Counted from the stretch's first letter, positions 47,174 through 59,089 are shown. The stretch is DNA of 64,000 nt from Ceratodon purpureus (GCA_014871385.1 CM026426.1:37573918-37637917); one strand, 5' to 3'. Program-made: numbers and translations. Notes: generated from the sequence alone by a model not told the origin.

Positions 47174-47450
47174 AAGGGCGGATTCAAGCAAAATCCACAA
47201 AATAAAACTTGAAGGTACCAGAAAGTAAGCTAATCCTTTCTTCAAAAGTGTGCATAGAACTTCTCCAATAACCTGAAAATAAAACTTTGGGTTAATGTAG
47301 TTTCTCTTGCTTGCTTCAACAAGCAATAAAGAAAGAAAACAATTAATGCATATGTGTCTTTAAAACAGGAATCAGAAGTCACGAAAGCAGCGGCCTATTA
47401 CCATGGATTGATTATTGTACCATTAATACCATCGACTTCTAGATAAACAG
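47174..47450 (+). repeat. dispersed repeat B, fourth copy
   Basis: Best preserved relative of the copies at 27.4-28.6 kb, in the same orientation; see the word order given there. It lies just outside the right copy of repeat D, as the others lie outside the left copy. Confidence 0.65.
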
Positions 47451-47649
47451 CATTCACGAAAAATTGGAATGTTGTGAAAAAAACAGCGTTTCAAGTTCCA
47501 TTGAAGTGGAGCGGATACATACTTATCACACGGTGGTGTTATAAGGAGCCACCGACTCTGGTGTTTTTTCATCTTCTAGCTGCACCAAACCCCCTAGGTT
47601 TGTTAAGACTACCCCTCTACGTTGTACTAAACTACGCTCACTCTTATGA

Positions 47650-49870
47650 TCATGATGGTGTAGTTGGAATTGCTTCTGCTGCCGCCTCACTTGCGATGTT
47701 GAGAATATCCCCATACTCTGTACGAGTTGTTTCACCTACAGTTCCGTCCCGCGAGGTATCCTGTGCATCCGTGGGTTCAGTGGGGCCAGATGATACAGCG
47801 TATTGGCTTGCGTGCATGACAATGTCACTTTCTACTCCCTTTGCTGTAGTTGCGCACTGTGCATGGTGCGGGCTGGCACTTGCTACTTCCTCTCCCACTT
47901 CAACCTGTGACTTGCTGTGAAGGGTAAGAGCGCATGTCAAAGCATCAGTGTTGACACCTCCCACGGCAGCACGTGGAGGGATATCAGGTGCCAAAGCGAT
48001 GTGCGTGTTGTCTTCAACGTCGGGCTGCTTATGAACATGCTTGCATGGCAGAGTCGTTTGGGGGAGGAAAGTTTGCTGGGCGATGCGTCACCAATCTTGC
48101 GCTTAGTACTAATAGCCATGGCCTCGATGCGAGTCAAAGGAGGCGCTGAGCCTGATCTGTTAACGGCCAATGATGCTGCCTCAGCTATAGCAAAGTTTGA
48201 TTTAAAGCCCCATTGGCCCATCCAGCCTACATATTAGTGTTGCATCCAGGACAACAAGGTTTGGAGGATAAAGCAACTTGGAACAGGCAGCTCGGGTGAA
48301 AAAGGCAGCCGCAAGGTAGGTTCACCAGAGCTATATCCGCCCAATAACGACCGCATTCTGCACATGGAAGGTCCATCTTTAGCGGGACCATTTCATCAAG
48401 TTTTACTGGGAATGTCGAATAGAATCGTCGTGGGCGTATGCAGCTCTCTGCCACCACAAGGACGTCAATTCTGGCGCTGAGTTTGTTAACAGACTCCTGA
48501 AGCGGGGTCAACTGCAATCGCAAGTTTGCAGCTTCCAAAGTCTAGTGCGATATCTCGGGGACCAAGGCCGCGAGCTTTGTAGAGATGGCAACCGCATCCT
48601 CCATGAGAGATCGCAGGCGTGTATCAACCACCTTCTTCGAGGCGTCGTCCAGTACCATGCCTTGCTTGGATTGCTAGATCCCGGCAAATTCTTCTCATTT
48701 TGATTGCTCCAAGCGCAACAGCTCCTGGCAGTTGGTCTCCCGCATAGCGAGCGCGATTTCAGCACGCTCTAGCTCGTCTTTCACCTTGACTAATGCGGCC
48801 TCCTTTATGAAACGTTGCTTACGCAGTTGTTTAGAACCTTGGGCTGAAGGCTTGATCTCCAGCAAAGCAACTACACTCCTCTCCGTGAGCTTCCTCTCAC
48901 GTGGCTGCGTTGGTGAGGTTGGCGGAGTCCGAGGCACTGCTTCGGTAGGACCCTTCACCACCACATTTAGATTGCCAAGCGGGGACTTGCGACGTGCTTC
49001 CTCCGACGTCACGGCACTACGTGGCTGTCGATGTATGCCCACTGGTCGCGACACAGCTCCCTCGGCTTGCAAGGGCTTTGCTGCCGCATTCTTCTTGCGG
49101 ACCATCTTGTCGACCACTGCCCTGAACAACTTCAACATGGCTTGAATCTGATCGCGCAAGCACGGTGGGGTGAGCTTCCCTGGATTCAGGACATAGGTCT
49201 TGAGGCGGCTCTGCTTCATCCAAACTCGCAGGTAGTAATGAACAAGACAAAAATCATGGGAACGCATCGACAATTGAGGAACAAGACGAAAATCATGAAC
49301 GTGCATCGACAGTAGAATGGGGTAGGAAACTGTATGCAAGAAACATACCTTTGCGATCTCTGCCGCACCTTCGGCCCAGTTGATCTTCTACCGTTTTGCG
49401 TCAAGCATCAAGCCCCTGACGAAGGCAGTCCCGAATTCTCCGTTGTCTAGAGCAGTCCCGCCATAGACACGCTGGTACATCCGAAGAGCTCTTGCGGCTA
49501 CATCATCAGTCATGTGGCTGAGAGGGTGCCGATTTTCATTCTTGTTTAGCAGATAGGTGCCCACAATGGCTTCCAAAGGGAGCTTGTGCTCATCTCTCAA
49601 CTTCTTGAATGGGACGCCGTTGCTACACAACCCTCCCACGTCAGCGAAAAACTCAGAACTATAGATTGCGGCATCTCCTAGTAGAAACGGAGCCACGGTT
49701 GTGAGGTGCTTCCTCATATTCTCACCTACTCCGCTCAAGTCGAATGCCTCAGCCCAAATCGATGGATTGATGAAATCAGAACTCAGAGGTGTTTCGAAGG
49801 AGCTAGTCTCACTAGAACTCGCCTGAACTGCTGGCACAAGCACTCGCTGTGGCTTCTTGCTTTTCCCCAT
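47650..49870 (-). pseudogene. uncharacterised AP/GLC plus RING family, copy 1
   Basis: Exon 1 starts at ATG 49870: basic MGKSKK, then AFDLSGVGENMRKHLTTVAP, FFADVGGLCSNG and FGTAFVRGLMLD. A GCAAAG-GTATGT donor near 49349 and an acceptor near 49217 join IAK to SRLKTYVLNPGKLTPP. A basic and Ser/Pro-rich linker and a coiled coil (KVKDELERAEIALAMRETN) lead to a RING-like finger at about 48350-48230: CAECG, LPCGCLFHPSC, CCPGC. A frameshifted tail with STKRKIG and SPKRL (NLS-like) follows. In-frame stops: TAG 49388-49390, TGA 48695-48697, TAG 48674-48676, TAG 48542-48544. The frame is otherwise kept through the finger. Function unknown; a nuclear RING-type ligase is only a guess. Plus-strand frames opposite it are shadows. 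Confidence 0.6.
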
Positions 49871-49899
49871 CGAGCTAGATTGCTACAGCAGAATTAAGG

Positions 49900-50900
49900 A
49901 GGAGTTTGGAAGAGAAGATGCGGGGTTGAATGAGAAAGTTGGTTGCAGGGCGTAGAGAATGAGAGAACATCTTCCTGGAGGTGTGAGTCTAATATCCTGA
50001 AGTCCCTGTCCTTCTTAGTCAGATGTATTATCATTGTATGAACATTGGAATAAGTCAACTTACGTACTCGTGATGTGGTCTGTTTAATCAATGAAGTGGG
50101 GTGGATTAATAGCGTGGCTCTAATGGGGTGAGGATCAATGAAGGAGGGTCCTGGACTGTACCCTTGATGTTGTAAGTTCAAACGATGAATTAGAGTGGTA
50201 AATTTCATAAATTCTCCCGCCCAGTCAGTATTTTCGGTACGCATCCTTCAACCATTATGATGGAGTGTGTCAACGCCGCCTAGCCCATGCAACATGTACA
50301 AGTTGATTGAGAAGGTCCTAGTCAGTGGAGCCTAGAAAATGCGATCAAAATGTGGGTTCTGCCCTTGGTAGTTGGGCTCCAGCATTATTAAACCTTTTAA
50401 GTATGTTGGACTGATTTCCAAGTCCCGTTTCAAAAGTCGGCTCTCACCTTGGAAAGGACATGGAAGATTGCTGCTTGATGGGAACGCCCCAATCAATCGA
50501 TCTCATGTGTCCCTGAACCTGATCTCCTACCCAAATTCTCCAGTTCATGCTTATCACAGTAGTCAACCCTTGTACTACGTGATTGAAGGAATCTGACTCA
50601 AAGAAGCATAGTGGATAATTTGCAACCATGATCACCTCAATCTTAAAGCCGCCTTTATGATGCTGACACTAGGAAGCGCTAACGTTTAGTAAAATTTGAC
50701 AACGTTCTTTGAGGTTGTATTTTATAATTCTCTGGTGGTAGCAGATTATGTATTGGAGAATTTGTTGTACACAATGGTAATTTTTAGGGAAATTAGCATC
50801 GTTTTGAGTTTGGAATGTCGGAGGTTTACGGTTTAAAAGTGACATTGCCATTGATGTACAGATGAGATGCAACCAAAGTTCAAATACTCATTCCTTGCAG
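49900..50900. other. intergenic, nothing recognised
   Basis: Short frames only; ordinary composition; no repeat partner noticed inside the window. Confidence 0.4.
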
Positions 50901-50916
50901 AGTTGGTATTCTCAAT

Positions 50917-51170
50917 TGTCATGCATTGCCAATATTGCAAATTCCTATGTCAAAGTTCTCCAGTTGCTTGAAAAACTTCCATCCATTCATATTTGATCCA
51001 TCCATTTCTCCTCCATCTATATTTGATCCATCCATTTCTCATCCATCCATTTTCCATCCATCCATTTTTCATCCAAAAATTTAAGTTTCTATCCAAGAAA
51101 AACCTGCAGACAACGATCAACCGCCTTGAAAATTCCCAACCGTCGACACACAAGAATCCAAAATCTATGA
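50917..51170 (+). repeat. dispersed repeat C, copy 2
   Basis: Second copy of the family at 28735-28960, containing five or more ATCCATCCATTT-type words in tandem. It lies immediately outside the left arm of the 6-kb inverted-repeat structure. Confidence 0.65.
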
Positions 51171-51259
51171 TTACTTCATGTTCACACTAGTGCCGTTATT
51201 CTAGCTAATCCCAAATCTGGATTTTGATTTCGTGCTCCCATCGCCCCAAGAACTAACCC

Positions 51260-52582
51260 ATGAGCAAACTAGCGAAAGAATGACCACCCTAGCCAAAAAC
51301 TTGGATTCTTTGGAACTTTGTGCAAATGAAGGGAATATCTTTTAAAGGTACCATGCATATGGATATTGAAAACCAACCTATAGGGTATGTGGCTCAAAAC
51401 CCAAGTGAGGGCCTCAAATCATAGGGTAGACCTCTCCAAGCAAAAGGTACATTATAGCTTCCAATTTCAAATTTCTATGTACTTATGGTGTACATTTTAG
51501 GCCGAGCAGTTCTTGAGCCACCTACAAGTTCCCCTTCCAAAATTCATAACTAATTCAGTATTAATCCAAAATTAATTATGCCAATTGATCCACTTTTCTG
51601 TATACTTTATCCATCTTCCAAAATTGAATTTTTTTTATAAATCCCCACCGAGCCTACCAATCTAAAATTGGTACGGTTTCCGAGCCACCCACTATAGGTG
51701 CCGGATTGAATAAAGTGGGATTGTTTACTATGGTGATTTTCATTTATTAGGTTCATAAACATTCATTCTTCCTTGCAAGTTTCCATCCAATTTGGTAATT
51801 TTCATCCCTTTCCATTCGTTTCACCTACAAAAAATCATATCAATACATTAGTCCAAACCACATTATCTTGTGACTTTATAGTCCATTATTATAATAGGGT
51901 AGTAGGTTTATTTACAAATAAATCTAAGAATAAAAATAAAAATAAAATTCTATCGATAAAATATAGAAACATGAAAAGTTTTTTTAATTAATATTTATCA
52001 AGTTTAAATCAAGCCATGCAAGGTTATTTAGGAGAGAAATTTTCTAAATACTCAAATACCAAAAACTTATTTTTTGGAAAGACAAGTCTTATTTTTTCAG
52101 AAAATATAAACAAGTATTTGTTCACACGCGGACGAACCTGCAAATTTTCATATGGTGATAGTAATATCTTCATATCCAGTAAAAGAACACCTCAGTGAAA
52201 ATAATTTATAAAAGAAGAAAAAAAAAAAAAAAAACATTTTGCACCGTCAGCTGGGCATCCGAAAGCGTGGTGGGGTGGGTGTCGAACCCGGCACTAGCAC
52301 CCTGGGGCTGCCACGGCAGTTCGAACCCGAAGCCTCGGAACACCAAGCCACCAAGGCTTTGACGGAACAGCGTATGTTCTGAGCATACTTATATCGAATC
52401 TGAGATGCTAAAAATTAAAAAAAATTAAAAAATGAAAAATTCCTAATTGTTTTAAGTGGACGCCAAATTAGGCAAGGGCGTTAAAACATTGCCCAAGCAA
52501 ATCAGGCTTCAAGGTTAATCTTACGTTTGCATAACTAATAAGCATCTCTATATTCCAAACCCGGGATTGCATAAAAACTGAA
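51260..52582 (+). repeat. long inverted repeat, left arm
   Basis: Nearly identical to the reverse complement of 55841-57262. Two frames of 72 and 60 codons are conserved exactly between the arms, and the outer 900 bp show only isolated differences (for example the A/G change at 51430). The inner 250 bp are more diverged. Non-coding apart from chance frames. The arm includes a short segment with Pol III-like boxes. Confidence 0.9.
52255..52380 (-). other. tRNA-like/SINE-like segment with Pol III A and B box resemblance
   Basis: Read on the minus strand it contains TGGTGGCTTGGTG (A-box-like) and GGGTTCGAACTGCC (B-box-like), separated by only about 10-15 bp, followed by a second GGGTTCGA word. 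There is no tRNA cloverleaf. A diverged counterpart lies in the other arm at 56040-56165. Could be a degenerate tRNA-derived SINE head. Confidence 0.3.
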
Positions 52583-53044
52583 AGTCTAAATTAAGTAGTA
52601 GACACCAAATTGAACATAGTAAGCAAATCACAGCCGACACCATATTGAACAATCTGGACAGTTAGCTTGAGCAAATCAAATCAAATCAAATTGGAACAAA
52701 CCGGATAGCAAGCTTAAGCAAATCAAACAAATCGAATTGAAATCAGACATGAAGTTTTAATGTTTAGAACCATATAAGTTTTCAAACACATCATACTCTT
52801 TGAACTCCGGGAGAGGTAAGCTCCACTGACTCAATGGGATTACCGAATCACTTGTCACCAATTTCCACAGAAAAATTAGCAACAACCAATTAAGACTCAA
52901 AATGTGCATGTTCAATGTTTAAGGGGCTTCATTTTATGTACAGACAGTAGGAGATAGAAAGTAAGTTCCGGGATAAACGGGCTCTAGAAGTAACTTAGAG
53001 TTCTAATCTAGGCTTCAGCATATAAAGTGAACCACAACTTTCAT

Positions 53045-54870
53045 CTAGTTCCTGGCAGCTGGGGGGTACGTTGCTCCAACACGCTTGACAAGGTCCACTG
53101 TTTGCTCCATCCAACGATCCTGCTCAGGAGTCAACTGCCCGCCCTACTGTGCAACCCACGTTGCGTCAAGATCTGTGTCGCAAAAGAGGCAACGATGACA
53201 CTTGGATTCAATCATCTCTGCAACACAAGTGTTATGGAAAAGGCAACCACATGATCCGAGCACAGCAGCCCCAGCCACGAATCCCTTTGAGCACATCGAG
53301 CACCAATCCTTCAAACTTGCGACTCCAACCGGTGGTACCGACTGTTGATGCAGGTACTGGAACAAAGACTTGGGACGCAACACCAAATTATCCATCCGTG
53401 CCTTCTTGAATGGCGCATCAGCTACAACACGTGCCACCTGGGATTGCTTGAAAACCGCGGCAGCCATGGAGAGTGGCCCATTCTCCTTCGCAAGACGGTC
53501 GATGGTAAATCAAGCGGTCATCACGGCCTCGTGCAAATCAGCGAATTTTTCGGCGGAGGACCGAACCACTTCCATCCGGGCCTTGTAATCCGCAGGAGTC
53601 CCCGATTGGAAGAGCCTTTTCTGCTCCAACACGGCTGCGGCAGTCGTTGCTTTGGCATCTCCTAAATCCTTGGTGGAGTATCTTCTCAGAACTGCCTCAA
53701 CGTCATCCTTCTCCTTCAAAGTGCACGAAGCCCCTCCGCTGCGGATATCTCATTTGCTGCCGCAAGTTGCGCCGCCTTTTCCGCTGCATCGACCAAGGTT
53801 TCTAGTGTCGGTAGAGATGGAGATGCTGTGGACATGCTTCGGATGATGCCGCATAGGCCCTCAACTTGGCGGCGAAGTGCGATGGGGCCAAGCTTGCGGG
53901 GATTCTTCAATGCCGTGGCGATGCAGTGCTTCAGCCACCCAGTTGACCTCCAATCCGTGCACGAATGTTGCAAAGGCACCCTTCAAAAACCGCATGGAGT
54001 AGTACTTGTTGTCGGGGCTGTGTCCATAGACTTCGTAGCAGTGTTTGCTGAATAACTGAGCCTGCTCCTTGTCGGTGCAGTTGATAATCTCAAAATGGTT
54101 TGCTTGATTTCCAACCCTCCAGATCTTGGTGATGTCACTCTCCGAAATGTGCGGGTAAACAATTCCAACGTCGTCGACCATGGCACCTTTGTTGCACAAG
54201 CCAATCTGAAAAATAAAGAAGTCTTATTGAAACAAGCTGGATTGCAAGATTCGGCAATTTAGAGTAAAATCAAATTCAAACAAAATGGAGAGTAAGCTGA
54301 AAGAAACTAGAGACAGTATGGGCCGCAAGCTTTAGAAAATGAAGAAAAATCAAATACAAACAAAACGGCTCGAGCAAGCTGAAAGAGTCTTGACAGAAAC
54401 TAGACCGCAAGCATGAACTTCCAATTGTCCAATTCAAACTGAAACAAACTTAATATGCAGCAAGCTGAGAAACATATTGGACCGCAAGCTTTAGGAAACG
54501 AAGAAGAATTAAATTGAAACATAGTGGGGAGGAAGCAAGCTTATGCGAATCAATGAAAGTGATTACCAACCTGCTCACTGAAGAACGCCGCATCGTACTC
54601 GGCTTCGCGGCCAACGATCGCTGGAGCTACCTTAACCATGGAAGCTTGCAATGGTCCCGGGATTCCCATGAGATCCAGTGGGACATCCCACTCATAGTTT
54701 CCCACGTCAAACGCTTGGGCAATGCTTTCCAAATCTGCTTCGGCATGTGAGATTGGTGTCTCGGATCCTTCGCCTTCGTCACTGTAGTCGGAGTCAATCA
54801 CCACATTGCGGCTCAATCTCCTGGTTGGTGTATGAGGAACCCTGGATTTCCGCTTCTTCTCTTGCACCAT
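53045..54870 (-). pseudogene. uncharacterised AP/GLC plus RING family, copy 2
   Basis: Exon 1 (54870-54571; an in-frame ATG also exists slightly upstream): basic, acidic SDYSDEGEGSE, then PLDLMGIPGPLQASMVKVAP and GREAEYDAAFFSEQ. Spliced (GTTGGT donor; acceptor before 54205) to IGLCNKGAMVDDV, HFEIINCTDKEQAQLF, KYYSMRFLKGAFATFVHGLE, then KNPRKLGPIALRRQ, a helical region and a RING-like finger (about 53300-53160): CSMC, SCGCLFHNTC, KCHRCLFC. The C-terminal tail is WMEQTVDLVKRVG, ending AARN at 53045. Disablements: frame changes near 53930 and 53725, TGA 53510-53512 and TAG 53144-53146. It sits between the two inverted arms. It corresponds segment by segment to copies 1 and 3. Function unknown. 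Confidence 0.6.
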
Positions 54871-54973
54871 GGCGACACAATCAATCTGAGAGGCAAACAA
54901 CCGCAACATGTTAGGCACACTGATTTCAAGTGAAGAAGAAGGTTAATAAAAAATCAAGAGCTTCTACAGCAAA

Positions 54974-55267
54974 TTGCAAATGGAATCAGAGTCAACCTTT
55001 GCAGTGGGCGGGAGCGAGGTGCGTGCTGTAGCAGATCCACAGTTCTGCGTGGCGGAGATGACGATTGTTGGGCGCATGGGAAACTTCTGCTACTGCATTG
55101 GCATCTCTTCTTCAAATATCCAGCGTCCTTTGTCTCCCATCATTGTGCAAAATTTAATGAGAAAGGGATTCCTTGGAGAAGCAGCCTTTCTAAAATTGAT
55201 TGATGGGGAGTACAAGCAATTGCTGAAGCAACCCGTTAAATACTACGATGGAAGACTCTTGGGTTAG
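54974..55267 (+). CDS. 97-aa hypothetical ORF divergent from family copy 2
   Basis: Complete ATG-to-stop frame about 100 bp upstream of, and divergent from, the RING-family copy. Contains MTIVGRMGNFCYCIGISSSN and a Leu/Lys-rich end (QNLMRKGFLGEAAFLKLIDG). No family recognised. The codon-like composition is better than in the neighbouring noncoding DNA, but a chance frame is possible. Confidence 0.3.
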   Translation: MQMESESTFAVGGSEVRAVADPQFCVAEMTIVGRMGNFCYCIGISSSNIQRPLSPIIVQNLMRKGFLGEAAFLKLIDGEYKQLLKQPVKYYDGRLLG

Positions 55268-55840
55268 CTCCATCAAGATGCTTGTTCCTGGTTGTCTAAT
55301 CCGAGTAAATGGAACCCATAACTAAAAAAAAGGTTGCTGACCACGATGACATCAGATTTTCATCCACCTTCAGTCGATAAATATTTGGACATACAAAGAG
55401 GATAACCAGCGCTGGATGAAAAGGGGATGGGCAGTGTATCATCCTTGCAAATCTGTTGTAACCATTTGTAACCGAAAATCAAACCATGTTTTCTAGGCGG
55501 AGTTTCCGCATTGAAATTATCTATAATTGGTAAGAACTACATCTTCCCCTTTCCTTTAGCAAACGTTTTCTCTGCTTTAATTTTCACAAGTTCTGTGCAC
55601 ATTCATGAAGGAAGATTGGTTCCCTTTGATATTTCTTTTAAATTTTCAGCTTATAGGTATACTTTTTGACCCCCCGTTGCATCAATTTTATTTTTATTTT
55701 TTTAATTTGGGAATGCTATCTGCTTCACACTGTTCTCTATTTCAGTTTGATATTTTTCCTAGTTATTACTCATACATTTGTTTATTACTCATACATTTGA
55801 TTCAATTTCATGTTTCTTTCAAGTTTGAATAATTATTAAT

Positions 55841-57262
55841 TTCAGTTTTTATGCAATCCCGGGTTTGGAATATGGAGATGCTTATTAGTTATGCAAACGT
55901 AAGATTAACCTTGAAGCCTGATTTGCTTGGGCAATGTTTTAACGCCCTTGCCTAATTTGGCGTCTACTTAAAGCAATTAGGAATTTTTCATTTTTACATT
56001 TTTTTAAATTTTTAGCATCTCAGATTTGATATAAGTATGCTCAGAACATACGCTGTTTCGTCAAAGCCTTGGTGGCTTGGTGTTCCGAGGCTTCGGGTTT
56101 GAACTGCCGTGGCAACCCCACGGTGCTAGTGCCGCATTCGAATCCACCCTCCGACACCCACCCCACCATGCTTTTAGATGCCCAGTTGACGGTACAAATT
56201 TTTTTTTCTTTTTTAATTTTTCTTAATTTTTAGCACCTCGGATTCGATATAAATATGCTCGCCTAGTTGACGGTGCAAAATGTTTTTTTTTTTTTTTTTT
56301 TTTCTTCTTTTATAAATTATTTTCACTGAGGTGTTCTTTTACTGGATATGAAGATATTACTATCACCATATGAAAATTTGCAGGTTCGTCCGCGTGTGAA
56401 CAAATACTTGTTTATATTTTCTGAAAAAATAAGACTTGTCTTTCCAAAAAATAAGTTTTTGGTATTTGAGTATTTAGAAAATTTCTCTCCTAAATAACCT
56501 TGCATGGCTTGATTTAAACTTGATAAATATTAATTAAAAAAACTTTTCATGTTTCTATATTTTATCGATAGAATTTTATTTTTATTTTTATTCTTAGATT
56601 TATTTGTAAATAAACCTACTACCCTATTATAATAATGGACTATAAAGTCACAAGATAATGTGGTTTGGACTAATGTATTGATATGATTTTTTGTAGGTGA
56701 AACGAATGGAAAGGGATGAAAATTACCAAATTGGATGGAAACTTGCAAGGAAGAATGAATGTTTATGAACCTAATAAATGAAAATCACCATAGTAAACAA
56801 TCCCACTTTATTCAATCCGGCACCTATAGTGGGTGGCTCGGAAACCGTACCAATTTTAGATTGGTAGGCTCGGTGGGGATTTATAAAAAAAATTCAATTT
56901 TGGAAGATGGATAAAGTATACAGAAAAGTGGATCAATTGGCATAATTAATTTTGGATTAATACTGAATTAGTTATGAATTTTGGAAGGGGAACTTGTAGG
57001 TGGCTCAAGAACTGCTCGGCCTAAAATGTACACCATAAGTACATAGAAATTTGAAATTGGAAGCTATAATGTACCTTTTGCTTGGAGAGGTCTACCCTAC
57101 GATTTGAGGCCCTCACTTGGGTTTTGAGCCACATACCCTATAGGTTGGTTTTCAATATCCATATGCATGGTACCTTTAAAAGATATTCCCTTCATTTGCA
57201 CAAAGTTCCAAAGAATCCAAGTTTTCGGCTAGGGTGGTTATTCTTTCACCAGTTCGCTCATA
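55841..57262 (-). repeat. long inverted repeat, right arm
   Basis: Mirror image of 51260-52582. It is about 100 bp longer because of a local duplication near 56166-56280: the words AGTTGACGGT.CAAA and TTAGCACCTC.GATTCGATATAA occur twice. Confidence 0.9.
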
Positions 57263-57349
57263 CATGGGCCCCCTTGGTCTTGCAGCGGCGCCATCTTGTT
57301 CTTACTTTGCAGTGGAATAAAATTGCTCCATTTGTTTAAAAAATAAAAA

Positions 57350-59050
57350 ATAAAAAATCTGAGTTTCTATTATTCATTCCAATGTTATATTGGTATAATG
57401 TTGGAAGAAGTAATACATCCATGAGTCGGACTATGGCTATTTAATAATATTGTGAACTGACTTTTTTTGAGAAAAGTCCCTTTTGAGAAACACAGTGTAA
57501 ATAGTACTGAGTTACCAAGTCTATTTTGAATTCCATCATAGTTGGCGACTGTAGAAATCTGATTGAGAGTCAAATGGACGTATTGTAGAATTCAGGAGAC
57601 ACGACTTGTCAAATTGACTCTACCTACAGGGACACCTTTTGGGAATTAAGGCATAACTAGGAAATATGGAAGAGGAAGGAATTACTTCACCACACCACAC
57701 AACACAGTGTGAGTGATAGTCACATTATGTAAATATAGAATTCCATTGTTTAATTGATTGGCAACTTGACTCTGAATAGCTTACTGTTTAACTGATTTGC
57801 AATGCTCTTTGTCAAATTGAAACTGTCAATTTGTTGCGCAGTGAATTCATCTGTACAACTGTAGAAACCAGAATGGAGGATTTGATTAAACTCGCTACTG
57901 TCTAATTGACAATTGAATTCGATTACCTGCTTCATAATGTCTAGTTGATACTCGTCAAATGGACAGGATGGTGGTCCAGCATGCGTCCATGTGCATACAT
58001 ACATTGTCAACTTGACTCGCATGGATCATGTCTAATTGACACAGTGGAGAGTGGTTGAGAGTTACACAGTGAATGTGGTGACTCACACTGGATACTGTCT
58101 ATTTGAAAATTGAAGACGATGGAGCAAAGTGCACGGTGGGAGAATTTGTCTAATTGAACTCAGGGTGAATGGAGATTTACTAAGTGTATTGGAAAATAGA
58201 AATTCCAGATAATACTAATACAGCAGTTTGTCCAATTGACATTGCATTGTTGTGAATGAGAATTATGGAAGAGTAAGAATTCCATGTGAGTACTGGAACA
58301 ATGAATTGAGTATTACTTGATAGTCTTTTAAATTAGATTGGCCATCTGAAATGGAAGACTGAGAATGACTTGAAGCATGATAGATATATTGAGTACATTG
58401 ATGGAGAAAAGTGGAATTAATTATTAAGGAGTGATCAACCTTGGTGATTATTAGTTTTCATTATAATAAAACTTAAATGTATTCAATTGGGAAAATAGTA
58501 CAGTCATTGTAGTGAAATTGAGTAAAGCAATTGAGGAGTATAATTGAAATGAATGGTAAACTTGGAATAAGATTGAATGTGAATGAGTAATTACATGTCT
58601 AATTGAAATGCGATGGATGGAAGGAAAATGATGAAGACAAGGAAGGAGTTGCTTGAGATAAGTTAATCTATCATAACATATAACATATCCCAAAGCATCA
58701 TTCATAGGCATAAATAGGTAGAACACTAGATTATAACCTAGTAATGTATGAACTTGCATATGTATAGTAAATGCATTGTCTAATTGAACTTGGAAGGGAG
58801 TGATGGCAATAAACCTCGAGTTGGTACAGGTCAAATTAAACTCCCATGACCTTTAAACCAATTGAGAGTATAGATTACTTGGGTAATGTGATACTTAGGA
58901 TAATTAAGACATTAGAGTTATAAAGAGGTACTTTTAAGGGTTTAGGGTGCATTCTATAATTCTTTACTTACTACAGTGACCTTTAGTTACGTTAAAAGCT
59001 AAAGGACAAGACCTATTCCCATGACTTGCCACTATTTGTAAATTTTACCA
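57350..59050 (+). mobile_element. LTR remnant with TGTCTAATTGAC motif array (5' end uncertain)
   Basis: The segment ends immediately before a primer-binding site, so its 3' part should be a 5' LTR. It contains a TATAAAG word at about 58919 and about a dozen scattered variants of TGTCTAATTGAC between 57600 and 58840. It has no credible ORF, and no second LTR is present in the window. The 5' boundary is not defined; the terminal CA is probably the one in CAATTACA near 59046. Confidence 0.45.
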
Positions 59051-59068
59051 ATTACATTTTGGCGCCGG
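59051..59068 (+). other. LTR-retrotransposon primer-binding site, Asp-tRNA type
   Basis: TGGCGCCGGTGCCGGGGA differs by one base from the TGGCGCCGTTGCCGGGGA site that primes from tRNA-Asp in many plant Ty3/gypsy elements of the Athila/Tat lineage. It follows a CA end after a 2-3 bp spacer, as expected. Confidence 0.75.
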
Positions 59069-59089
59069 TGCCGGGGAATAGGGTCCAGT

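Larger units (their letters stand above)
51260..57262. mobile_element. 6-kb structure with 1.3-1.4 kb inverted arms around a RING-family gene
   Basis: The two arms enclose about 3.3 kb holding one family copy (53045-54870, minus) and a divergent 97-aa ORF. This is the architecture of a foldback or long-TIR (MULE-like) element that has picked up a gene, or of a palindromic duplication. Beyond about 51260 and 57262 similarity fades without a clear target duplication. High arm identity implies a recent event or ongoing arm-to-arm conversion. Confidence 0.55.

Noticed and set aside
47474..48237. Plus-strand ORFs of 148 and 106 codons
   Set aside because: They lie opposite the tail of family copy 1, whose minus-strand frames carry NLS-like and Ser/Pro-rich sequence. 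The plus frames look like shadows.
51773..56748. The 72- and 60-codon ORFs conserved in both inverted arms as real genes
   Set aside because: Their identity reflects arm identity, and the translations are low-complexity (KNKNKNK) without a domain. No evidence of selection on the protein.
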